A stretch of DNA of 64,000 nucleotides from Phaeocystidibacter luteus (GCF_008933115.1 NZ_WBVO01000008.1:1-64000); one strand, 5' to 3'; counted from the stretch's first letter, positions 35,098-44,108 are shown. Program-made: numbers and translations. Notes: generated from the sequence alone by a model not told the origin.

Positions 35098-35700
35098 ATG
35101 GTTACATCGCGCATCCAAGCGATTATTGAACAGGAAATCCAAGCGATTCAAAACATTCCGGTCGACGGAATCATCGAAAAGGCCGTTGCCATCATCCACG
35201 AGCAAGTGCACCTCAAAGGAGGTAAAGTTGTCGTAAGCGGAATGGGCAAAGCTGGACAAATTGGCGTGAATATCGCCACGACCCTCAGTAGCACAGGCAC
35301 GCCATCTATTTTCCTTCATCCAGCTGAGTCGCAGCACGGCGATTTAGGGATGGTGCAGAAAAACGATGTGATGTTCCTCATTTCCAATTCTGGAAAGACC
35401 CGTGAAATCATTGAAATGGAGCACCTTGTAAAAGAGATGTATCCAGACATCAAGATTATTGGACTAACAGGGTCTATGGAAGGCGACCTCGCCAAGTTTA
35501 GCGATGTACTCCTATACACTGGAGGCCCCAAGGAGGTTTGCCCATTGGGCTTGGCGCCAACCACATCGACTACGGTCATGACCGTAGTTGGCGATATTTT
35601 GGTGGTTATGATGATGGAGAAAATCAACTTCACAAAAGAAGAATACGCCAAGCGCCACCACAGTGGTTACTTGGGAGTTAAAGCAAGAAATAAAAGCTGA
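35098..35700 (+). CDS. kdsD: Arabinose-5-phosphate isomerase, SIS domain only
   Basis: 200 residues. A single SIS sugar-isomerase domain: VVVSGMGKAGQIGVNIATTLSSTGTPS (about 44-70), HPAESQHGDLG, FLISNSGKTREI, and CPLGLAPTTSTT, the KdsD/KpsF signature. Typical KdsD (about 320 residues) has two C-terminal CBS domains, which are absent here. It converts ribulose-5-phosphate to arabinose-5-phosphate, the first step of Kdo synthesis. The next gene begins at the overlapping TGATG. Confidence 0.9.
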   Translation: MVTSRIQAIIEQEIQAIQNIPVDGIIEKAVAIIHEQVHLKGGKVVVSGMGKAGQIGVNIATTLSSTGTPSIFLHPAESQHGDLGMVQKNDVMFLISNSGKTREIIEMEHLVKEMYPDIKIIGLTGSMEGDLAKFSDVLLYTGGPKEVCPLGLAPTTSTTVMTVVGDILVVMMMEKINFTKEEYAKRHHSGYLGVKARNKS

Positions 35701-36476
35701 TGGGATTTACACTCATTGCCGGCCCATGTGCCATCGAAAATGAAGAAACACCTCGCGCAATCGCCAAGGAAGTGAAAGCGATGTGTGACGACTTAGGTAT
35801 TCGTTACATCTTCAAGGGAAGCTACCGAAAGGCTAACCGATCTCGCCTGGATTCCTTTACAGGCATTGGAGACGAAAAAGCACTCGGCATCCTCAAGTCA
35901 ATTGGCGAAGAATTCGGAATTGAAACGATTACAGATATCCACGAATCACACGAAGCAGAGCTTGCTGCGAAATACGTGGATCACCTGCAAATTCCCGCAT
36001 TCCTCTGCCGACAAACCGAGTTGCTTATTGCAGCCGGAAACACCGGCAAAGGGGTGAATATCAAAAAAGGACAATTCCTTTCTCCAGAAGCGATGACGTT
36101 TCCTGTGGAGAAAATTAAGTCTACCGGTAACGACAACGTTTGGGTGTGCGAAAGAGGAGTAACCTTTGGTTACAGCGATTTGATCGTAGATGCCACTTCC
36201 ATTCATCGCCTCAAAACGCATGGTGTTCCGGTCATCATGGACTGCACGCACTCTGTTCAGAAGCCAAACAAAACAGAAGGTGTTACGGGGGGCGACCCTA
36301 GCATGATAGAAACGATTGCACTTTCTGCGGCAGCAACGGGTGCCGATGGCTTCTTTATCGAAACGCATCCCGATCCGAAGACCGCTAAGAGCGACCCACA
36401 TACGATGCTTCAACTCGACAAACTGAGAGGTATCCTTGAAAAGACTATGGCAATCCGCAAAGCACTGAATTTATGA
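35700..36476 (+). CDS. kdsA: Kdo-8-phosphate synthase
   Basis: 258 residues. It condenses arabinose-5-phosphate with PEP to Kdo-8-phosphate. Signature segments: AGPCAIENEE (7-16), FKGSYRKANRSRLDSF, LQIPAFLCRQTELL, VCERGVTFGYSDLIVD, and FFIETHPDPKTAKSDP. The Cys10 in AGPCAIE takes the place of the Asn found in the metal-free E. coli enzyme, which indicates the metal-dependent class. Start overlaps kdsD (TGATG); its stop overlaps kdsC (ATGA). Confidence 0.94.
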   Translation: MGFTLIAGPCAIENEETPRAIAKEVKAMCDDLGIRYIFKGSYRKANRSRLDSFTGIGDEKALGILKSIGEEFGIETITDIHESHEAELAAKYVDHLQIPAFLCRQTELLIAAGNTGKGVNIKKGQFLSPEAMTFPVEKIKSTGNDNVWVCERGVTFGYSDLIVDATSIHRLKTHGVPVIMDCTHSVQKPNKTEGVTGGDPSMIETIALSAAATGADGFFIETHPDPKTAKSDPHTMLQLDKLRGILEKTMAIRKALNL

Positions 36477-37096
36477 CCATTGCAGAAACGCTCAAGCACA
36501 ATCTCGAATACTTCAGCGGTCAGGAAATTGACCTTGCCAAAATTAGCGTGACAGCTGTCCTCGACCTTGCCGCGCAACTGAATATCCCGGCTGAGGACCT
36601 TCTTCATTGCGACCTAAAGGCTAAGGAAAAGGCTAAGAACATCCGCATGGTGATCATGGATTGCGATGGCGTTCTCACCGATGGCGGTATGATTTTCACA
36701 GCAAATGGCGACGAAATCAAGCAGTTCAATGCCAAGGATGGCATGGGAATCAAAGCCTTGAAAAACAACGATATTCTGACTGGAATTATCTCCGCCGGAA
36801 AAGAGCCTCGCCCTATCGAAAAAAGAGCTGAGATGCTCGGTATCGATCGCGTTTACGTAGGCACTCGACCTAAAATCGAAGTCCTCAACGAGTGGATTAA
36901 TGAGCTCGACATCCTGCCAGAAAACATCGCCTATATTGGCGACGACATCAGCGATCTTCCAATACTCGAAGTAGTAGGCTTTTCAGCTTGCCCTGCCGAT
37001 GCTGTCGCAAGTGTGCGTCAGGCGGTAGACGTCATCCTTCCTCTTAAAGGGGGCCAGGGAGTTGTTCGCGAGTGGATTGACAGATACCTCGTGTAG
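36473..37096 (+). CDS. kdsC: Kdo-8-phosphate phosphatase, HAD superfamily
   Basis: 207 residues. HAD motif I VIMDCDGVLTDGG has nucleophile D63 and D65; motif IV is YIGDDISDLP. It hydrolyses Kdo-8-phosphate to Kdo. There is a ~55-residue N-terminal extension (MTIAETLKHNLEYFSGQ...) not found in E. coli YrbI-type KdsC (about 188 residues). Motif II reads GIISAGKEPRP instead of the usual ITGR-type sequence, but the Lys expected from the family lies further on (TRPKIEVL). It starts at the ATGA overlapping kdsA. Confidence 0.88.
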   Translation: MTIAETLKHNLEYFSGQEIDLAKISVTAVLDLAAQLNIPAEDLLHCDLKAKEKAKNIRMVIMDCDGVLTDGGMIFTANGDEIKQFNAKDGMGIKALKNNDILTGIISAGKEPRPIEKRAEMLGIDRVYVGTRPKIEVLNEWINELDILPENIAYIGDDISDLPILEVVGFSACPADAVASVRQAVDVILPLKGGQGVVREWIDRYLV

Positions 37097-37099
37097 CAC

Positions 37100-38023
37100 A
37101 TGTCTGGAGCAAAGCCGCGCTTCCGCTTCGCTCCTTCGCCTACGGGCGAACTTCACATGGGTAATTTTGCCACCGCCGTCCTTGCTTGGCTCCAAGCGAG
37201 GTCGATGAATGGTACCTTCATTTTACGCATTGAGGACAATGACACGCAGCGAAGCAAGCAAGAATATGCCGACCAAATCATGCGTGACATGGAATGGTTG
37301 GGCTTGGATTGGGATGAAGGTCCGTTCTACCAAAGCAAACGCACCGACCTCTACCGCGATGCGCTTTCCAAACTCGAGAAGGCCGACCTGATTTATCCTT
37401 GTTTCTGCTCCAGAAAAGACCTTCAAGCTCTTGCTTCTGCTCCACATGGCATTTCTTCAGAAGGACCGGATTATCCGGGCTTCTGCAGAGACCTTTCTAA
37501 AGAAGAAGTTGCTGCGGCGAGGGAGGAAAAAGATCCTTCCTTTAGGTTCAGATTGCCCCACCGTTCCTACAGTTTCACGGATTTAATCTGCGGAAAACAG
37601 GAGTATCCGCCGGGTTATGGTGGCGACTTTGTGGTCAAGAGAGCAGACGGAATGTGGGCGTATCAATTGGCATGTACGGTAGACGATTTAGACATGGGAA
37701 TTACACATGTGTTAAGGGGCAGCGATTTACTGGATTCTACCCCAAGGCAGCTTGCGCTGACAGACGTGCTAGGGGGAACAGCTCCGAGCTACGCGCACTC
37801 GCCATTGTGGATGGGAGAAGATGGGCACCGATTGTCGAAAAGAAATGGAGCCAAGAGCATTCGGGAATTGAGGGAGAGTGGGATGTCAGCAGATGATGTG
37901 CTCGGAAAAATTGGAGTGCTTTCGGGATTGATGGATGAATATGGAAGCGCATCTCTTCAGGAGTTACGTGATCAATTCGATCTGAGTAGAATCGGCTCAA
38001 AACATGTCGATTACATCCCCTAA
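37100..38023 (+). CDS. gluQ: Glutamyl-Q tRNA(Asp) synthetase
   Basis: 307 residues, the size of GluQ-RS, which lacks the anticodon-binding domain of GltX. Class I motifs: FAPSPTGELHMGN (10-22) and RLSKRNGAKS. Zinc ligands are suggested by YPCFCSRKDL and DYPGFCRDL. The enzyme glutamylates queuosine in tRNA(Asp). Its ATG is 3 bases after the kdsC stop, so it is part of the kds operon although unrelated in function. The ATG at 37100 gives the expected N-terminus. Confidence 0.9.
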   Translation: MSGAKPRFRFAPSPTGELHMGNFATAVLAWLQARSMNGTFILRIEDNDTQRSKQEYADQIMRDMEWLGLDWDEGPFYQSKRTDLYRDALSKLEKADLIYPCFCSRKDLQALASAPHGISSEGPDYPGFCRDLSKEEVAAAREEKDPSFRFRLPHRSYSFTDLICGKQEYPPGYGGDFVVKRADGMWAYQLACTVDDLDMGITHVLRGSDLLDSTPRQLALTDVLGGTAPSYAHSPLWMGEDGHRLSKRNGAKSIRELRESGMSADDVLGKIGVLSGLMDEYGSASLQELRDQFDLSRIGSKHVDYIP

Positions 38024-38027
38024 TCGT

Positions 38028-38035
38028 TACATTTG
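38028..38035 (+). promoter_or_regulatory. -7 box upstream of the T9SS adhesin-like gene
   Basis: TACATTTG, an exact TAnnTTTG match. The transcription start would lie near 38042, after the in-frame GTG at 38035, which is why the ATG at 38065 is chosen as the start of the gene. Confidence 0.4.
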
Positions 38036-38064
38036 TGCGGATTAGATTCAATTTGCTCTCACTT

Positions 38065-40383
38065 ATGTTCGCACTATTACGCCAGAAACTCCTCCTCTGT
38101 ATTGGTTTCATAATTTTTGCTAGCTCAAGTTTTGCCTCTCACTACGAGGGTGGACAAGTGTATTGGGAAGCATTGGGCAACGACAGGTACATCTTTTACG
38201 CGCAACTGGTTGGTCACACCGAAGCCCATTCTCATGCCCTACCCTATCAATTGACGGTTTATACGAATGTTCCAGGACGCTCAACTATACTTCTAGCCCT
38301 GCACGATACAGAGCGGCTCACGCAGTATTGCAATGATTCAACTGAACGCAACCTAGAACTCCGAACTTTCCGAAGTCTTCCAATAACACTTGCAGCACCA
38401 GCCGCTGGAACGCGGTACGATTTCTGGTTTGAAGACTGTTGCCGAGCCGACACCTCTGAAATCAACGTAACAGGGTACAGCGACGTTTACTACGACGCCT
38501 ACATGTGGCATGCAGGTGCGAATAAGTCAAGTGGTTATTTCAATATTATTAACACCTTCCGGAATTCGTCTACGCGTGCTATTGACGTTAAGCCAAACCC
38601 CGGCGGAACGGATTCTACCATGAGCGTTAGTATGGCCTTTGCCAAAACTCAGAATGGTGCGAATGTCACTTATAATACAGGATACAGTCAAAACTTCCCT
38701 ACTTCGCCCAATGATTCACTTTCTGCGGATGGTATGTTTTATTCGGGCTTGATTGATTCCAGCTTTCACGCCGTATTAGCATTCTCTGGATACAAACCAG
38801 CTCCGAATGGAGTTGGACTAGCAAGTGTTGTGAGGTACACGTTTGGGTTGAAGTACATTGACATGCAATATCACAGCGAACCGAAGCTATCGCAACTGAA
38901 CTCTTCACACGCGTTTGATGTAAGAAATCACGACAGTGCCATTTTCATTCAAACGTTTAGAACGGATACAATCGAGATTGAATTTGAGGTGAGGGATACC
39001 AGCTCGCTCATTGCAGCTGGAGACTCAATCCAAGTGTACTTCAGCGAGCCTACTCCTCATTCGCCGGGATACTCATCCTTGCCTGAGCTTATACCGACGC
39101 AAAGCTCAACCGCATTAGCCGACACCGGAATGATTCGTTTCAAATTCAGATGGCTTGTTCCAAGCGACCTTCCGGTAGGCACCCACACCTTTGATTTGGT
39201 GGCGGAGAACAATCGTTGTCCAGGCAATGGTCTTACAATTCGGAGCTTGTTCTTCACAAGTAGTGATACACGAGTATTCAAAGACTATGTGGTATGCCCG
39301 AATGTTCCAACCCAACTGAATGGGCCTTCGGGTTCAAATGTTCAATGGATCCCCACAACCGGATTGAACTTTAACTCCGGTTCCTCTCGACCTTATGCAA
39401 CGGTTGATTCAACGAAGATTTATTACTGTGTGGTGAATGGCGACACGGTAGAAATTCATCGTATGTTGGTACACGATCAAACACCATTGACCGTATCATT
39501 GAATGGAACCACTTTGAGCATTGATAATCCATCAATCTATTCTGATACCCGAAGCTTGTACTTCTATAAAGTTCTTGTTGCCGCACTCGACTCTAACATC
39601 ACAAGCGTCTCAGGAGATGGCGATTACAGCATAAAGGCGTATGACGCCAACCGCTGTTTTGACTATTCAAATACTGTCTCCTTGACAACTAGTTCAAGGA
39701 TTGAATATGCAGTAATTGATGAACATGTTCAATCCTCGGGATGGGACGACATCAACTCATTTGAATATGGCATTAGCTTTTTATCACTTCCGGGGAATAT
39801 GACCGAACTTCATCACATGTTGCTGCCTGGAGTTCGTCGCGATATCTACGCTCAAACCCACTCTATTCAAGGTTTCGTGAAAATTGGTCAAGTTGGTAAT
39901 GCTCTCAATTTCTCGGTATCGGATTATAATCCAAGTTCTACCCTTATCACGTTCAATCCTCCATTTGTTATCGACTACACAGCTACATACCGTTTCGAAT
40001 TTGCTTTGACAGGATATGAAGGACACATTGCCCATCAATTTCCTTATTCAACTCCCAAAGCATTAATCTTTAATACCAAAGTGAATAATAATCAGATGGA
40101 TTTCATCCAAATAGTATTCCGTGGTCAGAAAGGATTATCCCAAGCCGAACTATCGAATGAGGTTTCCATCTTTCCGAATCCAGCTCAGAATTACGTCCGA
40201 ATTTCGGGCATTCAGGAGAACACATCCTTTGAGATTGTTGCATCAGATGGATCTACAGTCAAAACTGGAACGGTTGAGCCCGAAGGTTTAATCTCAACTG
40301 CTGAACTTAAATCTGGAGTGTATTATTTACGACTTCACGACAATCGAAATCATTGGGTTGAAAAGCTAGTAATCGCTAGATAG
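38065..40383 (+). CDS. Large secreted protein with T9SS type A sorting domain
   Basis: 772 residues. Signal peptide MFALLRQKLLLCIGFIIFASSSFA, followed by SHYEGGQVYWEALGNDRYIFYA, the opening typical of Bacteroidota gliding or adhesin-like proteins (ASH...G..ITY). The middle is beta-rich with Cys pairs (DTERLTQYCN, FWFEDCCRAD, ENNRCPGNG). The C-terminal ~80 residues (VSIFPNPAQNYVRISG ... GVYYLRLHDN ... KLVIAR) are a canonical type A T9SS signal. The surface role (adhesion or gliding) is inferred from family style. The ATG at 38065 is supported by the promoter. Confidence 0.8.
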   Translation: MFALLRQKLLLCIGFIIFASSSFASHYEGGQVYWEALGNDRYIFYAQLVGHTEAHSHALPYQLTVYTNVPGRSTILLALHDTERLTQYCNDSTERNLELRTFRSLPITLAAPAAGTRYDFWFEDCCRADTSEINVTGYSDVYYDAYMWHAGANKSSGYFNIINTFRNSSTRAIDVKPNPGGTDSTMSVSMAFAKTQNGANVTYNTGYSQNFPTSPNDSLSADGMFYSGLIDSSFHAVLAFSGYKPAPNGVGLASVVRYTFGLKYIDMQYHSEPKLSQLNSSHAFDVRNHDSAIFIQTFRTDTIEIEFEVRDTSSLIAAGDSIQVYFSEPTPHSPGYSSLPELIPTQSSTALADTGMIRFKFRWLVPSDLPVGTHTFDLVAENNRCPGNGLTIRSLFFTSSDTRVFKDYVVCPNVPTQLNGPSGSNVQWIPTTGLNFNSGSSRPYATVDSTKIYYCVVNGDTVEIHRMLVHDQTPLTVSLNGTTLSIDNPSIYSDTRSLYFYKVLVAALDSNITSVSGDGDYSIKAYDANRCFDYSNTVSLTTSSRIEYAVIDEHVQSSGWDDINSFEYGISFLSLPGNMTELHHMLLPGVRRDIYAQTHSIQGFVKIGQVGNALNFSVSDYNPSSTLITFNPPFVIDYTATYRFEFALTGYEGHIAHQFPYSTPKALIFNTKVNNNQMDFIQIVFRGQKGLSQAELSNEVSIFPNPAQNYVRISGIQENTSFEIVASDGSTVKTGTVEPEGLISTAELKSGVYYLRLHDNRNHWVEKLVIAR

Positions 40384-40398
40384 TGGTCTCCATGTGAA

Positions 40399-40434
40399 TT
40401 GCAAGCGACGCGACAAACTGATTCGCTACCTTTG
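40399..40434 (+). promoter_or_regulatory. Promoter of yicC-gmk-nadD
   Basis: TTG (40399-40401) and TACCTTTG (40427-40434), spaced by 25 bases, a little longer than the usual 17-23. The -7 box lies 18 bases before the yicC ATG at 40453. Confidence 0.4.
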
Positions 40435-40452
40435 CCACCAAAGCATCTGAAC

Positions 40453-41316
40453 ATGATTCGTTCCATGACCGGCTTTGGGAAGGCCGTTGCACAGCTTCCC
40501 GGTAAAAAAGTTACGGTTGAGATAAAGAGTCTCAACAGCAAAGGCCTCGACCTCAACCTACGCCTACCTGGCAGCCACCGAGAAATGGAAGTGGACGTTC
40601 GCGATCTGCTCGCCAATGGAATTCAGCGCGGAAAAGCTGATATCGGTTTCTATGTCGAGCTCACCGGTGCCGATGAAGCACCGGCCATCAACGCTGAAGT
40701 TGTTAAGGGGTATGTGCGCCAGCTAAACGGCATTGCACGTGAGCTGGGTTTGGAGAGTGACGTACTCTCATTGGCCATGCGTATGCCAGATGCACTGAAG
40801 AATGAATCACGTGAAGTGAGTGACGAAGAGAAAAAAGCAATTCTCGACACATTCTCTGAAGCCCTTGAAAAGTTCAACACCTTCCGTTCACGCGAAGGTG
40901 ACCACCTCGAAGAAGATCTTCGCGGAAATATTCAAACCATTCGCGATTTACTCGCTGCTGTTCCTCAATTTGAAGAAGAGCGCATTGTAAATACACGCGA
41001 GCGAATGCTCAAGGCACTCGAGAATCTGGAGGCCAAAGTTGACGAAAACCGATTCGAACAAGAACTCGTTTTCTACCTCGAGAAATACGACGTCAATGAG
41101 GAAAAAGTTCGTCTCGCCGGTCACCTAGACCACTTTGTGGAATCGTTGGCGGAATCAGGCGTTCACGGACGTAAGCTCGGGTTTATTAGCCAGGAAATCG
41201 GACGGGAAATCAATACGCTTGGATCTAAGGCGAACCACGTAGAGATGCAGAAACTCGTGGTTGGAATGAAAGAAGAGTTGGAGAAAATCAAAGAACAAGT
41301 ATTGAATGTTCTCTAG
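40453..41316 (+). CDS. yicC: YicC-family endoribonuclease
   Basis: 287 residues. The ATG at 40453 gives the universal N-terminus MIRSMTGFGKAV; the frame extends upstream across the promoter and is not used. The YicC_N domain lies at about 1-155 (VEIKSLNSKGLDLNLRLP). The C-terminal DUF1732 lies at about 205-287 (HVEMQKLVVGMKEELEKIKEQVLNV), with EIGREINTLGSKAN, the conserved end. YicC cleaves RNA and affects stationary-phase growth in E. coli. Overlaps gmk by 11 bases; the trio yicC-gmk-nadD is a standard Bacteroidota operon. Confidence 0.94.
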   Translation: MIRSMTGFGKAVAQLPGKKVTVEIKSLNSKGLDLNLRLPGSHREMEVDVRDLLANGIQRGKADIGFYVELTGADEAPAINAEVVKGYVRQLNGIARELGLESDVLSLAMRMPDALKNESREVSDEEKKAILDTFSEALEKFNTFRSREGDHLEEDLRGNIQTIRDLLAAVPQFEEERIVNTRERMLKALENLEAKVDENRFEQELVFYLEKYDVNEEKVRLAGHLDHFVESLAESGVHGRKLGFISQEIGREINTLGSKANHVEMQKLVVGMKEELEKIKEQVLNVL

Positions 41317-41878
41317 GGGAAAACTCGTCATATTATCAGCTCCCTCTGGCTCTGGAAAGACGACAATCATTCGTCATTTACTCGAAGTATATCCCGAGCT
41401 TGAGTTTTCGATTTCAGCAACAAGCAGAGCCCCCAGAGGAAAGGAACAGCACGGTGTAGATTACTATTTTCTCAGCGCTGATGAATTCAGAAAGCGCATA
41501 GAAAATGGAGAATTCCTCGAATGGGAAGAAGTTTACGAAGGAACCTATTACGGTACGCTTCGCTCGGAAGTAAGTCGTATTTGGGACAAAGGCGGGCATG
41601 TAGCTTTTGACATTGACGTTGTAGGCGGTCTCAACCTAAAGAAACACTTCGAAAAGCGAGCCTTGGCCGTTTATGTGAGGGTACCTACCATGGAAGAATT
41701 GGAGAAGCGCTTACGCGGAAGAGGAACCGATTCTGAGGAAAAAATCCAACAGCGTTTGGCAAAAGCGGAGGAAGAAGGTAAACGTGAATCTGAATTCGAT
41801 ATCACCATCGTAAACGACGAACTCGAAAGAGCTTGTCGCGAAGCTGAAGAGAAAATCGGAGCTTTTTTGAAGTCATGA
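41306..41878 (+). CDS. gmk: Guanylate kinase
   Basis: 190 residues. The P-loop SAPSGSGKTT is at 11-20, followed by ISATSRAPRGKEQHGVDYYF (GMP-binding Ser/Arg/Tyr cluster) and GEFLEWEEVYEGTYYGTL. It phosphorylates GMP to GDP, essential for GTP and dGTP pools. The length is typical. Overlaps yicC at the start and nadD at the end (ATGA). Confidence 0.96.
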   Translation: MFSRGKLVILSAPSGSGKTTIIRHLLEVYPELEFSISATSRAPRGKEQHGVDYYFLSADEFRKRIENGEFLEWEEVYEGTYYGTLRSEVSRIWDKGGHVAFDIDVVGGLNLKKHFEKRALAVYVRVPTMEELEKRLRGRGTDSEEKIQQRLAKAEEEGKRESEFDITIVNDELERACREAEEKIGAFLKS

Positions 41879-42453
41879 AATCGCACGTCGGACTCTTTTT
41901 TGGAACCTTCAACCCGGTGCATGTGGGGCACATGATTATCGCTCAACACATGTTGGAATACAGCGATATGGATCAGCTTTGGTTCATGGTAACTCCGCAC
42001 AATCCACATAAAAAGAAGAGCACGTTATTGGATGACCGCCAGCGTTTGCACATGGTAGATCTGGCGATTGTAGACCATGTTCGCATGAAGGCGTCTGACG
42101 AGGAATTCAATCTGCCTCAACCTAGCTATACAATAACCACACTCACCCATTTGAGTGAAAAGTATCCGGATAAAAAATTCAGCCTAATTATGGGCATGGA
42201 CAATCTGGAGAGCTTTCACAAGTGGAAGAACTTCGACAAGATTATAGAGCAACACGACCTCTATGTGTATCCACGTCCGGGACACGATGGTGGCGAGTTT
42301 GGAAGCCATCCGAAGGTACATGTGATTGACGCTCCGAATATGGAGATATCGGCCACACGAATTCGCGAATCGCTAAAGGATGGAAAGGATCTTTCGTACA
42401 TGGTTCCAAGAGCGGTTTGGGACTACCTCGACAGCTCCGGATTCTATCGCTAG
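41875..42453 (+). CDS. nadD: Nicotinate-nucleotide adenylyltransferase
   Basis: 192 residues. Nucleotidyltransferase motifs GTFNPVHVGHM (10-20) and ISATRIRESL (about 160-169), with TPHNPHKKK for substrate phosphate binding and MGMDNLESFHKWKN. It adenylylates nicotinate mononucleotide to deamido-NAD in NAD synthesis. Start is the ATGA overlapping gmk. The 3' end overlaps the convergent CHAP gene by four bases. Confidence 0.95.
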   Translation: MKSHVGLFFGTFNPVHVGHMIIAQHMLEYSDMDQLWFMVTPHNPHKKKSTLLDDRQRLHMVDLAIVDHVRMKASDEEFNLPQPSYTITTLTHLSEKYPDKKFSLIMGMDNLESFHKWKNFDKIIEQHDLYVYPRPGHDGGEFGSHPKVHVIDAPNMEISATRIRESLKDGKDLSYMVPRAVWDYLDSSGFYR

Positions 42454-43034
42454 GGCAGTCGAAGCCAGCCTAGCACACCGTCATCCAGCGTCCACTTACC
42501 ATCTTCATAACTCATTCGTATTGATACTCGACTTGGTGCGTTCGGACCAGGATTTTGCTGAGTTATTTCTATTGAATTTTCATTGACGGCGGAAACAATG
42601 GCAACGTGGCCGTATGGATTCCAACGCGTGCCTTCAAACACAATTAGGTCCTTTACCGCTGGTTGTGCTTTGCCTTGATTTGAAAATTGGAGTAGTCCGC
42701 GATTCGGGTTGAGTGCACCATCGGCAATATCGGGATCATATAAATCCACCGCATGACCCCATGGGTTTGGCATTTTGTGATGGAGATGTTCGAGATAATA
42801 GCGCTTCACGAATTCAACGCACTGGTACTTGAGTCCGATGTTGTAACCGTCGGCCGAAGTATTTCTGCCCGACACATTACCGACTGAGCCATTGTAGTAC
42901 ACGATTACGTCGTTTAGCGTGTCGACCGGCTCACCCACGTCGTAATCAGAAGTAAAATTGACATTGAAGTAAGACCAACTGCAGAGAGCGCTAACCATGA
43001 GAATGAGTAGAATGGAGAGGAAGCGAAACTTCAT
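42450..43034 (-). CDS. Secreted CHAP-domain amidase
   Basis: 194 residues. Signal anchor MKFRFLSILLILMVSALCSW, then a CHAP domain: YQCVEFVKRYYLEHLH (catalytic Cys near 72), NPYGHVAIVSAVNENSIEI (catalytic His near 144) and QQNPG. CHAP enzymes cut peptidoglycan cross-links or, in glutathionylspermidine amidases, an amide bond of a small metabolite; EFVKRYY and NPWGHAVDLY are shared with the latter subgroup. Convergent with nadD. Confidence 0.85.
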   Translation of the reverse strand: MKFRFLSILLILMVSALCSWSYFNVNFTSDYDVGEPVDTLNDVIVYYNGSVGNVSGRNTSADGYNIGLKYQCVEFVKRYYLEHLHHKMPNPWGHAVDLYDPDIADGALNPNRGLLQFSNQGKAQPAVKDLIVFEGTRWNPYGHVAIVSAVNENSIEITQQNPGPNAPSRVSIRMSYEDGKWTLDDGVLGWLRLP

Positions 43035-43075
43035 TAATTAGCCTTTTGAATAAGGTATGGATTCTATCTCTTAGT

Positions 43076-43108
43076 TTGGATAATGTTTACCAAAAATTGG
43101 TACTTTTA
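43076..43108 (+). promoter_or_regulatory. Promoter and operator of the ParD-like gene
   Basis: TTG (43076-43078), 22 bases, then TACTTTTA (43101-43108), one mismatch from TAnnTTTG. Between them ACCAAAAATTGGT (43089-43101) is a perfect 5-3-5 palindrome, in the right place for autorepression by a ribbon-helix-helix dimer. Confidence 0.42.
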
Positions 43109-43122
43109 ACAAAAGTCAAAAA

Positions 43123-43362
43123 ATGAGCAAGAACACATCTGTCTCTCTTGGAGATTACTTTGATGAATTCGTTCGCGATCAAATTCAGAGTGGTCGGTAT
43201 AAGAACGTTAGCGAAGTTATTAGGGCAGGGCTTCGGCTTCTAGAAACTGAGGAAGGTAAAACAGCTGCATTGAAAAAGGCAATTGAAGCGGGAATCGAAA
43301 GTCCACGATCGGAGGATTTTGACTTTGATAATAATTTGAAAGAGCTAAAGAGAATTCCTTAG
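43123..43362 (+). CDS. ParD-like antitoxin without partner toxin
   Basis: 79 residues: MSKNTSVSLGDYFDEFVRDQIQSGRYKNVSEVIRAGLRLLETEE, the full ribbon-helix-helix of the ParD/CopG antitoxins, then an acidic tail (SPRSEDFDFDNNLKELKRIP). ParE toxin genes normally overlap or directly follow parD. The following gene, 26 bases on, is a membrane protease, and no RelE/ParE frame exists nearby. An autoregulatory operator precedes it. An orphan antitoxin is the simplest reading. Confidence 0.8.
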   Translation: MSKNTSVSLGDYFDEFVRDQIQSGRYKNVSEVIRAGLRLLETEEGKTAALKKAIEAGIESPRSEDFDFDNNLKELKRIP

Positions 43363-43388
43363 TACATTCCCTTACTAAACTAACCCAC

Positions 43389-44102
43389 ATGTTCGGTCTT
43401 TACCAATCACTTTCAGAAACAGCCTTGCTCTTGATACTCGGGCTAGGCATTTTGGGATACCAAGGAAAATCAGCCGATATCAGCAAAATGCTCATCGCCG
43501 TGATTTCCTTCTTCATGTACAAATCAATTCTGTACGAAGGATTCGGACTTCTCTCCTTTCCCGATGTGATTCCTGGTAAGTACAATTGGGAAGGTAAACT
43601 AGCTTCGTTGGTTTTACTTGTGCTCATTTCATTCTTGGCGTTCGGAAAGGATTGGGACGGTGTGGGTTGGACGCGTAAGATTCAGAATAAGAAAAAGACC
43701 TGGACGGTGACAGGAGTGCTTTTCGTGCTCTACGGATTGTACGCCCTATTTTACCTATCGGGAAGAATACAAGAAGACGCCAATTCATTCTTGTACCAAA
43801 TCTCCATGCCTGGATTCTCTGAGGAGTGGATGTACCGTGGGGTATTGTTCGCCTTGCTCATACCCACTGCTGAGGCGCAGAAAAAAGAATTTTGGCCGGC
43901 TGCGATTGCCATCACGCTTCTCTTCGCCTTTACACATGCTTTCAGAATTACGGGTGAGGTAGAGTTGACTTTTAATACGGGTAACTTTATTTACGCATTG
44001 GTCACAGGCTCCGCATTCATGTATTTGCGGGTGCTCAGTGGATCTCTATGGGTTCCGATCCTATTGCACGCTTGGTTCAATGCGGCGGGGTACTTCTTAT
44101 AA
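43389..44102 (+). CDS. CPBP-family intramembrane metalloprotease
   Basis: 237 residues with about 7 hydrophobic helices. The CPBP (Abi/CAAX) motifs are present: EEWMYRG (motif 1, EExxxR, near residue 144), FAFTHAF (FxxxH) and HAWFNAAG (HxxxN). The family includes CAAX prenyl proteases and bacteriocin-processing or self-immunity proteins; the substrate here is unknown. The next gene starts 6 bases after the stop, so the two are probably co-transcribed. Confidence 0.85.
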   Translation: MFGLYQSLSETALLLILGLGILGYQGKSADISKMLIAVISFFMYKSILYEGFGLLSFPDVIPGKYNWEGKLASLVLLVLISFLAFGKDWDGVGWTRKIQNKKKTWTVTGVLFVLYGLYALFYLSGRIQEDANSFLYQISMPGFSEEWMYRGVLFALLIPTAEAQKKEFWPAAIAITLLFAFTHAFRITGEVELTFNTGNFIYALVTGSAFMYLRVLSGSLWVPILLHAWFNAAGYFL

Positions 44103-44108
44103 ATTGAA

